Part shown: piece after piece, positions 40,046-51,500 of the stretch
Layout of the letters: every line of letters starts with the position of its first letter
How positions within the stretch are numbered: the first letter of the stretch is position 1
Source: Antedon mediterranea
Lineage: Eukaryota; Echinodermata; Crinoidea; Comatulida; Antedonidae
DNA: 64,000 nt
Assembly: GCF_964355755.1 (NCBI RefSeq)
Contig: NC_092680.1
Location: 1,651,001 to 1,715,000 of the forward strand
Direction: 5' to 3'
Position numbers and translations under genes: made by a program
Notes under the pieces: generated by a model
What the model was told of the DNA's origin: nothing
Seen by the model: only the letters and a program-made list of their open reading frames with translations
The model's database searches: none

Positions 40046-41599
40046 TTAGTCACGTTTGAAGTAAAAAGCTTTTCCTTGCAGTTGAAGTTCTTTTTCATAC
40101 AAGTCATATTCTTTTTGTAGTAAAGTCTGAAGAGATTTTCTTCTAACCTAGAAAACAAAAACAATGATGATGATGATCAAATCATAGAAAAGAACCTGTA
40201 TCTTTGTTATATTAGGTAGCTGGTTATATTATACAAAAGATTAAAAGTCATATAGACCCTTTGGGTGGATGCAGGGTTTGTGCTTGTACAGCATGTTGAC
40301 ACTTTACCCCAGCTAGACAGGTAAAATAAAATCACAGTAGGAAGAACTACTATTTGACTATTGACTGACCCATTTGAAAATCCAGGATCTGCCAATATGA
40401 ACTCTGCCAATATGAACTCTGCCAATATGAACTCTGCCAATATGAACTCTGCCAATATGAACTCTCCCAATATGAACTCTCCCAATACCGGACACACTAT
40501 TGGGCCAATATATATGGAAATTCTGGTGGTTTTTTTAATGGTATAAAAAAGGAAGGGATCATCAAGAAAAGTCTGGTATTACTGAAGGCCTATTTATATG
40601 TATTTGTTAAGCTCTCTCTACACTATCAAACTTTATGTGACAAAAAAGTGTGATGTGCCCAAATATGGTAGTAATATGACATAATCATGTTCATATAATT
40701 ATGGGCACATCACATTTTTTTTGACACATAAAATTTGATAGTGTATAGACAGAGCTTTAGTTATTTTTCATTGAACAGCTATTATTCACATCTACTAGTG
40801 CTTTTCCAGTCATTTGCATTTCTTGTTTCATTCTTCTTATGTCTTCACGAATTCTTCCACTTGACGTCTCAAGACCTTCAGACCATTCAGCCTGCTCACT
40901 GGTCTGCTGTTCACTAAACAAATATAAATAAACGTTTCTCTACAAATAGTGGTCAAAGAATATACGTAATACAAATTGGAAAAAATCTAAAGGAATGATT
41001 ATTGGCCTACCTAATGATCTTACTCCGGATCTATATACCACAATAGGTGATATTTTGAATTTTGGCGACTCAATATGTACTTGCTGAGTTTAGCCTAGGC
41101 CTAGCCTGGTCTACTACTAAATAGTAAATTACTTAATATTATAATATTTACCAACCTTTTTACAATTGCTTCTCTTGTCACCATAAGTTCATCATACTAA
41201 AAATAAAACAAAAAAATTGAAAACAAAATTGGAGTGGAGACAACTAAAAAGCACGATAAACATAATTAATAATAATAAACGTGTTTGTGAAGTTACAATA
41301 GGCCTTAAAAATGCAGGTGCGTAGGCCCTTCCTAGATAGGTTTGGCCTAGGCCAAGTAGTAGTAGTTCTAGTAGGCTAGGTCTAGGCCTAGCCTCTAGTA
41401 CTAGTAGCCTAGTAGTTAGCCTAGGCCCTAGTACTACTAGTAGTAGAGTAGCCTCCTCTATATAAGGCCTATGTATGCCTAGACTAGCTAGCCTGTGAAT
41501 ATTACCTACCTTTATACGTTCTTTTTGGCGGTTTAAGGCACGTTTTAAACTTGCTTTCTCGGTTTGTTTTTCAAATCGATAAGATGTATTAAGACTCAT
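40046..41599 (-). CDS. CFAP141: CFAP141-like cilia and flagella associated protein
   Basis: Four exons, high to low: 41599-41510, 41196-41156, 40913-40796, 40147-40046; 116 aa. The start is MSLNTSYRFEKQTEKASLKR. The C-terminus LLQKEYDLYEKELQLQGKAF then YFKRD aligns without gaps to the end of human CFAP141 (formerly C1orf189; [20 protein letters not shown]..). CFAP141 is a small microtubule inner protein of ciliary doublets. The protein is Lys/Glu/Gln-rich and helical, with no signal peptide. The exon 3 donor is a choice: GCACTA/GTAGAT restores the gap-free alignment across the junction, whereas read-through would stop 13 codons later. A MITE-A copy sits 38 bases beyond that donor. Identification rests mainly on about 35 C-terminal residues. 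Confidence 0.83.
40391..40487. repeat. 15-bp tandem repeat x 6.5
   Basis: GCCAATATGAACTCT repeated, the last two units with C for G (CCCAATATGAACTCT). In the last CFAP141 intron. It keeps frames open on both strands (NMNSA or AEFIL pentapeptides), which I do not take as coding. Confidence 0.95.
40609..40758. mobile_element. MITE-A copy
   Basis: AAGCTCTCTCTACACTATCA at the left and AAATTTGATAGTGTATAGAC then AGAGCTTT at the right, in the last CFAP141 intron. Confidence 0.9.
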
Positions 41600-43983
41600 T
41601 ATTTATTTCACTAATAATACCAACGGTATTATTAATAATATAATTAATTAAAAAGTTAGTTTTTACACCACGTTGGTGTATCAAACAAATCACAAAAACA
41701 ACAAACCTGTGATCAATCCGATCCCATTTGTTGATACGTTGCTTAGCAACACATAATGGGACGTCCAATGGGAATGGATTATTATAATCCTATATTAAAC
41801 TTTGGGATCCGCGTTCTGTCTTCCTGACAAACAAAAACAAAAGCATATAATTATAAGTAGGCCTAATAATAGAGTTTACAAAAATATAAACTGGGCCTAC
41901 AATTAAAAGTAAAACAGGGGAAATCACTGCGAAGCCAATGGACGAGCAATTATACTTCTAACAAAAATATGTTCTGGAGCGGATTGTTATAAGCGGTCTA
42001 TATTCCACTCGATCGACTCGATCGACCGGGTAAGGTTTACACCCGAACTAAATTCAATCTATTTATTTTAGGTCTATAGGCTAGATACATCATAATTCTT
42101 TTAACCAATTTAAAAATTGGTTAAATCAATTTGCAACTTGTTAATAAGTTTATCGATATAAACCTTTTATGTCAATTTTTAGAAATAAATAATATATGCC
42201 ACCCTGAACCATTAAATCTCTACATACGATTTTGTATTTCTAGTCACAATTCATTTTCATCATCGTACAACAAAGGCCTATTCACTCTCGGGAAATGAAT
42301 CTCTGGTGAACAAACACACTTTGAAAGAGCCGTACGCAAAGGCATATACGTCTTTTGATATCCATTTCGGCTTCATTCTTGAACAAGTGAGCATCTACCA
42401 ACATCAACAAGACTATAAACAAGTAAGTTACTGTGTTTCACAAATTTAATTAATTACGAGTTATAGGACTAAGATTTTTTAATTAATTATTAAATTAGTA
42501 CCACCGCTAAGAAAAATATAAGGTTCAGCGAAATCAATATAAAAGTACCGTATGATAATAAGATACAAGATTTTAAAACGGTGTTTCCTACTTACTAATT
42601 AGTAGTTTTTCTAAAACTTTTTCGTTGTAAATCATAATAATATTAAAGAGTTTTCAATATATTATTTTGTAAAGAATTGCTAACTAATTTCACAAGTAAC
42701 TCATAGGCCTAATTACCGTAAGCTTAATTATTTTTAGTTTGTAAAGTTGAGTTTTCGATCTTTCCAGCCTTTAAATAAATATAGTCCAATCGTTGAGTAT
42801 CGGGTCCAAATCTTGCAAGATACTGGGTTCAAATATTGATAACATTCTGGTAAAATTCTTCTGCTATATGTATCAATTTTGAAAACAAAAGTATGTAATA
42901 TATGTATATAATATATGTATGGAAATAGCCGAAACGTAGCAAGTAAGTACTTGGCAACTGGTTTATCAAAAATCAAAAAAGTTAACATTTATTTTTAAAA
43001 GTATGTACATTCATAGTCAAATGAGAGTAGAAATGTGAACACACAGTTTTGATTATCAATTTAGAAAATAAGTTTAATATAAATATTTATGTATTATTTT
43101 TCATATGTTTTCTTAAATTTCAAAATCATTATACCTGTGCTTTCGTTTAATTTCGTTTTGAAAGGAAAACCGTAATAAATAGAGAGAGTGTCAGTAGAAC
43201 CATAACGTGGCATAGGCATACTGTGCTAACATGCCTAGGAATGTTCAGGTTACCTATTGTATAAAATGTCAATAAAGGTGTAGATAATAAAAGAAGAATA
43301 CAGAGTAACAGAGAGTTATACTCTGGTAGTAAATATATAAAGGTAGGTAAAATGTAAACACTTAATGCTACTGCATTCATCCCACGTAAAGAACGAATGA
43401 GTTCAGAATAAAACGTTCTTTCATAAAGTGGCATTCAAACGTAAGCGTTCAATTGGTAAATATGTCGAAGGAAGGTGAAAAGTCAAACTAAACAGAAGGA
43501 TTTCTTAAGTGGCCTAAGGGTGATGAACACACAATTGAATGGAGCAAAGTTGGAATCTGGTACAACCGAAAAGAACATTTTAATACTGTGCAACTAATAG
43601 TCTTCCTTGCAATATTTAAAAAAATTACATTAACAAAAAATAATAAACGAAATTGAATTCTCTTTCTTACTGAACCACCGTAATAATTGGATTTATTTAT
43701 TTTATCATTTTTTTTTATAATATAGGCATTATATCTGTGAACGACTTTTAAATCAGTATGTGACACTGACAATGTTATCGCGTACCGTATAAGTCAGAAA
43801 CAAATGTGCTTATTCTAATATATTATTTATATTTCATTTTTTATGATGGTTGTTAAATATGAATTCAGTGTTCTAGTAAGATTAACACAAATATATCATT
43901 GTCATCATTTTAAACTGATCATAAATGTAACTAAATGAGTAAAATTAAATGTAAAGTCAGTGATTTTTTCTTCTCCTTCAGAA
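41600..43983. other. Intergenic between CFAP141 and the EGF-like gene
   Basis: The two genes diverge here. A likely 5' UTR exon of the EGF-like gene ends at about 42420 (..GACTATAAACAA/GTAAGTT), because the coding exon is preceded by an acceptor (CTTCAG at 43976-43981) only two bases before its ATG. The exon's start is not determinable. The remainder shows no coding support. Confidence 0.5.
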
Positions 43984-44785
43984 ATGAAGTGGGTTGTTTT
44001 AATCGCCGTTGTGATAGCCGCTACTCATGTGTACGCCGACAGATTTGACGGTTAGTGTGTCTGCTCAATTCAATTCAACTTTTATTTAAGACAAACTTTC
44101 CAGATGATACAATAGAAAATAAAATACATTTAATTATGTAACAACCTTCCAACAAAAATGATGCTGGAGGAGAAAGGATCAATAATTATCTGATGACATT
44201 ATAGTGCCTCTCTCCATTTAGACAAATTCTTAAATATATCAATATTTTCTGGATGTTTTACTTTATCGTTTTGATTTAGCTTTTCGCTTTTTTTTTGTAT
44301 CTCCATTGAGATCCAGCCACTGATACCCACAGCATTGTCATTTTTTAAGTAATTTGCCTTTCGATTAATATATTCATAATTATATACAATTTTTGTTTTT
44401 GCTTTTCATTATTCTGGCAGAAAACTGTAAATTGATAACCTCACATCTTTAAGGATGAAATATATTGTGATAACGTTATGATTTAAGTTCTTATTAGATT
44501 TTAGGCCACGATTTTAGTTTGTTTTAATTAACGTTGTTGTCATTTTTATCTACTAATACTTAATAAATCAATATTTTCTTGTTAGTAGATGATACCAATC
44601 TCCTGCAGGTGCTGCGGGAATTGTTAGACACACGTCATTACCCGGCGTGCGGCCCGAGGTACAGAAATATCTGTTCTGAAAACGGTAAATGTGAGGAGTT
44701 TCCAGGAGGACGAGGGGCATATTGCCACTGCAACCCTGGATATAAGGGATCAACATGCTCGACAAAAATTATTAATAATTATTAA
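43984..44785 (+). CDS. Small secreted single-EGF-domain protein
   Basis: Two coding exons, 43984-44050 and 44589-44785, joined in phase 1; 87 aa. Residues 1-18 (MKWVVLIAVVIAATHVYA) are a clear signal peptide. The mature part has a short helical-looking leader (NLLQVLRELLDTRHY) and one EGF-like module with six cysteines in the order C-x7-C-x5-C-x10-C-x-C-x8-C, including the typical CHCNPGYKGSTC. It ends in IINNY with no membrane anchor, so it is probably a secreted ligand or matrix peptide. The second exon could also start three bases earlier (44586), giving one extra residue, because the acceptor reads TTAGTAG. I do not recognise a named orthologue. Confidence is moderate: the splice sites and signal peptide are good but no homologue is known to me. 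Confidence 0.72.
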
Positions 44786-44845
44786 CGGGTACGTTTTTAT
44801 GTTCGCACAAAATATTGGCCACTCCAAAATATAGCCTTATAGTGT

Positions 44846-44945
44846 AAGCTTCAAACAAGCGACAGTTCGAATCTCTTGTGATTGGTCTGTTGTGTTGCGC
44901 TTACGTCGTCTTTTGCGCTGCCTCCTAGAATGGGAACCAAACTTA
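44846..44945. mobile_element. MITE-B, short copy
   Basis: AAGCTTCAAACAAGCGACAG at the left, CTTGTGATTGGTC inside, and CCTAGAATGGGAACCAAACT then TAA at the right. Part of the left half is deleted. Confidence 0.7.
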
Positions 44946-46320
44946 ATGATTTTTTTATATACACACAGATCAAAAGACTAGTATAATTCCTGTATTTTAA
45001 TTTATCCCTTGTCGCTATTAAGACGTACTGTAGTACGTCTGCTCAAACTCAATTGATATTTTGGATATTGGATATTCTGTTTGTTTGCTTCTCATAGACG
45101 TAGGCCTAATACCAGTGCCGACAACAGTGTATGTCAACTCATGGTTGAGGTTCATATGGTATACAATAGTCAGCTCGGATGTCCAATTTTAAAGAAACTT
45201 TGATATTGTAGGATTAGTTACAGAGATAATAATAAAATAATATCAGCAAACTAGAATCAATTTTTTGTTTCATTGATTATACAAAACCATTTCATTTCTT
45301 TTCATCATTGGTCAGTATGTCAGAGTATGCACTGCCCAATTCATTCTACTTCGCAGTAGTATAGGCATATAAGTAGTTATAACAGAATAGTCAATTTAAT
45401 TTCAATTCATCAACCACGTGGCCTGTGAGATATTAGGAGTTTTACGAAACAGGACGGGAAGCTACAGCAGCCCTACAGGATGTTTATGGGAGAAGGGGGG
45501 GGGGGAGGGGAATACATCTTTAATATTTGTAAAAATAAAAACACACATGGCACATCTTAACTCTACTTGTGAGCTGGAAGAAACTCAAAACGTTCGCTGG
45601 TGGCGCTACATAAAAATAAAATAATTTTTAGAGTTGTAAAAATAAATTCAATAAAAATAAACGTAGACGATTACACATTGAAATATTCCTTTTATTTCGT
45701 GTTACTGAACACAGCAATTTGTGTGAGGTTGCAGCGGTGAATATTACGTATTTCTAATTTTCACAGCAGAGTGATTCTTCAAAATCAACATGAATGTATT
45801 ATACAATAAAAGAAAAAAAAAATTTATAATGACAGACATATTTATGAAAATATTAATATTAAACTTAAGAATTAATAAAATCACAGAAATGTTTATAACT
45901 AATGTTTGGAATCAGTGAATGTATCGGTACATTCAATAAATAAACAAACATCACAATCTCAAATATACACCTTTACCAGTGTATAATTAGACTATACTTA
46001 ACTTATTCAAAATACTAACAACTATTTGATTAGGAGATTCATAGAGAAACGACATACAGTAATATATTTCTCTTTACTATACATTATTAAATATAGTATT
46101 ATATAGTTATTACATGGAGCTATAAAATTAGACCTCCACAGTTATTAAAATACCATAATATTATCATTCTAAGCCTTGTTATAATAATTGGTTATAATTG
46201 AATTTTTAATAGAATATGTATATAGTGTTGTATGAGGGAATATCAATTCAGCTGGTGGTTGGTCATATTCATATTCACTTTGTACAGACAAATGTGAGCA
46301 GATGATGACAGATATATATA

Positions 46321-46570
46321 TATACTGTATAGATGTGGATAACTGGTTTCAGAACATATATGTATCTATATGTAAATTCTAATGATATCTTCCAATTACT
46401 GTGCCTATACCTTTAGTTCAAAAAGATATTTTGATTACAAAGTTATATATTATACTGTATAGATGTGGATAACTGATTTCAGAACATTACACACTGTATC
46501 TATATGTAAATTTTAATTAGATCTTCCAATTACTGTGCCTATACCCTAGTTCAAAAAGATATTTTGACAG
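46321..46570. repeat. Imperfect tandem duplication, 130-bp unit
   Basis: TATACTGTATAGATGTGGAT begins at 46321 and at 46451; both copies run to CAAAAAGATATTTTGA. Confidence 0.85.
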
Positions 46571-48586
46571 AAAAAATTAAATTACTGTATAAAATACTAT
46601 TTTTTATATTATAAGCGCTAATTCGTTTACAAATTCTGGGTCCGCCCCTGTTGAATTCGGATGCCCTACGAAAGAGGCTCTGTATGTGTAGGTACACATT
46701 GGATTAAAAAATTGTGATGTAACAGTTTAAGAGGATAGAAATTAGAAACTTGCCATTGGATGATTATATTACAAAAATGTCAAGTACACATTTTTATATT
46801 AAATCTATGTTTACAATACTGAACTATCTATCTGCATAGAGCATGGCCTAATATTATTTATTTTAGGGGACAAATAAAATGTTTTTATTATCAGAAACAA
46901 AAAGTTTTAAGAACTGCCATGTTATATTTTCTCTTCATACATGAAAAATACTTTTTAACTATTCTAAAATTATTCACATCCGCCCTCTTTATTTATAATA
47001 ACTCTCATGACCTCCATTAACCTCTCTCTTAAGTTAAAGAATATCATGCATTTATTTAAACTAATTTATAGTAAAAAATCAATTAATATACAACTACAAA
47101 ATTATACATTCCAACCAAAGTTTTTTTAAATTACCAATCAATTTACACATTTGCTGATTATTACAAATTATTTAGACCAAAAACTAAAATAATTATGATA
47201 ATTTTTCAATAATAAATTATTAGTTAAATTCAGCAAACAAGATATCCAAAGTCTGTTGCATAAGTTGGAGATCTTGTTTGCATCATATGCACAAGATAAC
47301 ATATTTAATAACATACTCAGAAATGCCGCCACAGGTGAATAATGTACAATATCTATACAGTGGTATAACACAGAGAGGCCTGAGGCCCCTAGTGCAGGAA
47401 CTCTAAGTGGCCCTCCAACGGTCCGGGGCCCCTGGGTTTAGCCATTGAGTACTCATAGCCGTTACGTCACCGTGTCTGTATGATTAAATTGACATGCTAT
47501 AAATCAACACAATCAGACGTGCGTAGTTAAAGTTGTGATGAAAGCTCCCAAATGGAATGCGCACAAAATTGCTTTACAAAATGTTAACCAAGTTCATGCT
47601 CAGATTCAGCCCGGTTCCAAGGAGAAAACTTCGGCTTTCTTCCATTTTTCATCTTACGATTATTCTATACACTATAGGATCCGGTCTGGTCACAAGAACA
47701 AAATCTGGACTCGGCATTAACAGGCCATTATATGAAAACAATGATACGAGTGGAATGAAAAAAAACGAGCGCTGTTCAGTGAAGATTAGCAACTATTATA
47801 TTGATGAGAGCGAGCCCATAGCAGTGTATAAATTGCTAGTATACTGTAGGCCCAATCTAACCTATGTAGCAGGCATATTCTATCAACAAGGCCTAAAGCA
47901 ATCTTTTCTTCAGAACCTTCCTTCTTTGGCTCTCTAGTTCCATAGTTGCAGCTTTTTTTGGGGGGGGGGGGGACCTGTAACAATCCTGGCTACAAGGTTG
48001 CATAGCACTTGTGGTTACATACATATGTTTTGAACTTATTTTGAAAACTGCATTGCTCCTAAAGGTTTCAACTGCAATCTGTAATTTACCACAATCTATG
48101 TATACTGTATTCAAATTCAGCTTAAATGTTATCTTTTTTCAACCAAATATTTTACCCACTACCCATTAATTTACAGTACATCAAATTAAAAAAAAATAAT
48201 TACATAAATTTAAAATTTACACCAAGATTTATGTGATTTCTAACAATCTTCCAAATATGTAGATGGTTTAATATGTAGTTACAGGATAATACAAAATCTC
48301 CAATACTAGAAGACTGCGGAAGTGAAAGCCTAAACAATTGATTTTGTTACCAAGACTGAAAAAATCTAGTATTAGTTTTCTTTACAAAAGGTTTTTAATA
48401 CAAAAATATTTTCAGGAAAGCTGAATGAGAAAAATGTGCTTTCAGGTATTTAAAAGGTAGCACTCTGTCGTCGATTTGTGATTGACCGGTGCCATCATTC
48501 TTTTGACCAGGCCTGGTATCTTGACCGACTGACCGCCACTGAGCAACGCAGTTTTTAAGGTCTTATTAGGAATATAATTCTATAAT

Positions 48587-51500
48587 CTAGAAGTTATTAA
48601 TTAGAGATTGACCTGTAGTAGTGTTACTTGACTCCATCTCTGACGTTCTGTCTTCTGTATCCTCTGGTGGACCATTCTCATCTTCTTCTGTAAAATCATT
48701 TCTGGTATATCGACCATCTAAACTTTTTCTGCATACAGGACAAGTATTATGCTGTAATACAGAATATACACACAATTTACATCATTGTAATTTCAATTTA
48801 TATATAGTGGTATAGTTAAAAATGTGTTTGTTACAAATAGAGGTTCCAACTTTGAAAATAAGTTATAAAATGATGGCCAAAACAAAAAAGCGTGCTATAC
48901 AAATTATATCGAACTAGAGAGGGTGCTATTAAAATGGATCTACATCTATAGTAAACCAGATATGCAAAGGGCTTTCAAGGCATAACATAGCCTACACCAG
49001 AAATCCCTTTCATTATAATAAATACATTCTGGAACAGGTACTACTGTGTGTACAATTATAATATAAGATAAATCATTTCCTAAAGCTCTGTCTACACTAT
49101 CAAACTAGTTTGACAAAGAAAGTGTGATGTACCCAAATATGGTAGTGATATGCCCAAAATATTGTAGTGATATGACATCATCATGTCCATATATGGGCAC
49201 ATCACATATTTTTGTCACATAAAGTTTTGTAGTGTAGACAGAGCTTAACATGCAAAAGGTTTATTTACCATTTCCAACCAGGGTATGATGCAATCTGAGT
49301 GAAACAAATGCTCACATGGCATTTTGCGTACTTCTTCATCTTCTGTGTATTCTTCTTTACATACTGCACATTCAGAGTGATTTTCTACATAAAGTTACCA
49401 ATAATAATAATTATTTGAACTTACACCTTTTTATGGGCGGTACATCAACGCAATTGGTGCGCTCGTGTATCGGTGGCACTCGATGATAATTGGTGCGCTC
49501 ATGTAAACAAAATTTTAAAACGCACTTAAAATAAATCTATAAAAATATACACACACCTACTGTAATTGTGGAAACATTACCCATATCAACAATACAATAA
49601 GATAACCAACTACAATACTTACAAAACAGTACTAACAATAAAAATCTAAAATTATACTGCAAAAAAATGTTATAATCCTGCACTGATGAAGGGCTAGTGT
49701 TGCCCGAAAGCTCTGCTAACTTTTCTCGCTGTTTCACTTATTGTTTTCATTTAGCTTTTCCAGCCACTGATACCCACAGCATTGTCATTTTTTCAGTAAT
49801 TTGCCTTTGGATTTATAATCCTGTACACACATACATACACAAATGAAACCATGAATGTTAATATTTTCTTCTTTCTATTAGTTACATTGCACAGATGAAA
49901 ATGTAAATTTTACTTACCAACCATAATTTTTGTGATCTTCACTATCGGTAATTTGTCAATATCTGTCTTCTCTGCTGGAGGGGGTCCACCTCCTTCTAAA
50001 TTACTTAACAACTAAAAATTATAACAAAATCTGTTGGAAAGTGCTGGATCAGCAAAACATTATTTATAATATTCGCAGTCAAAAAATACAATATAAGCTA
50101 GGTTCAATTCTCTCAATGCGATCATATTTCTGGTGGTAAAAGTCTTTTTTGAAAAAGACTTTAAATTTGAAGGTCTACTAAAAAGACTTTAAACTTGAGG
50201 TCTACTAAAAAGACTTTTAAACTTGAGGTCTACTAAAAAGACTTTTAAACTTGAGGTCTACTAAAAAGACTTTAAACTTGAGGTCTACTAAAAAGACTTT
50301 TAAACTTGAGGTCTACTAAAAAGACTTTTAAACTTGAGGTCTACTAAAAAGACTTTTAAACTTGAGGTCTACTAAAAAGACTTTAAACTTGAGGTCTACT
50401 AAAAAGACTTTAAACTTGAGGTCTACTAAAAAGACTTTAAACTTGAGGTCTACTAAAAAGACTTTTAAACTTAAGGTCTACTAAAAAGACTTTTAAACTT
50501 GAGGTCTACTAAAAAGACTTTAAACTTGAGGTCTACTAAAAAGACTTTAAACTTGAGGTCTACTAAAAAGACTTTAAACTTGAGGTCTACTAAAAGAGAC
50601 TTTAAACTTGAGGTCTAGTGTACACATCTGGCTCTTATTCAAGAACTATGGTAAAGCTCTGTCTACACTATCAAACTAGTTTGGCAAAAAAAAAGTGTGA
50701 TGTGCCCAAATATGGTAGTGATATCCTCAAATATGGTAGTGATATGACATCATCATAAATGTCCATATATGGGCACATCACATTTTTTGTCACATAAAGT
50801 TTGATAGTGTAGACAAAGCTTTAAGGAGAGTTTTGAACCCATTTCAATTGTATGACAATTGTTTTCAGCACCTCTACATCACTCGGCCAGTTGAATTCAA
50901 GACTAAGTTTGTAAGAAAGATGTGACATGTGTAAGATACATAAAGAGAAGTACTTACTTGTGTTATTATTGTATCTAGACCACGCTCACCCCATGCATAA
51001 TCCCCAGGCCTTCCATGTAGATTCATTAATTGTCTGAAATCAACAAAGGCGATACAACTATACTGTAATGCACGCACCTCAAAAACCCAGAATAGAGGTG
51101 TTATAAAGAGTCAACATTACTGTCTGTATACCAAGCATAGAGGTATTATAAAGAGTCAATATTACTGTCTGTATACCAAGCATAGAGGTATTATAAAGAG
51201 TTGACATTACTGTCTGTATACCAAGCATAGAGGTATTATAAAGAGTCAATATTACTGTCTGTATACCAAGCATAGAGGTATTATAAAGAGTCAACATTAC
51301 TGTCTGTATACCAAGCATAGAGGTATTATAAAGAGTTGACATTACTGTCTGTATACCAAGCATAGAGGTATTATAAAGAGTCAATATTACTGTCTGTATA
51401 CCAAGCATAGAGGTATTATAAAGAGTCAACATTACTGTATGTATACCAAGCATAGAGGTATTATAAAGAGTTGACATTACTGTCTGTATACCAAGCATAG

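Larger units (their letters stand above)
44786..48586. other. Intergenic, EGF-like gene to RING ligase 3' end
   Basis: Very AT-rich, 3.8 kb. Contains MITE-B (44846-44945), a 130-bp duplication (46321-46570) and poly-G or poly-C runs near 45498 and 47960. Open frames near 45418-45624 and 47535-47937 have no splice context, motif or family similarity. It includes the 3' UTR of the RING ligase on the minus strand. Confidence 0.55.

Noticed and set aside
40207-40546. Frames with NMNSA or AEFIL pentapeptide repeats
   Set aside because: They come from a 15-bp tandem repeat in a CFAP141 intron with no start, splice or homology support.
47535-47937. 61- and 126-codon overlapping plus-strand frames
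   Set aside because: No recognisable motif, two frames compete over the same bases, and neither has convincing splice sites or a signal peptide.
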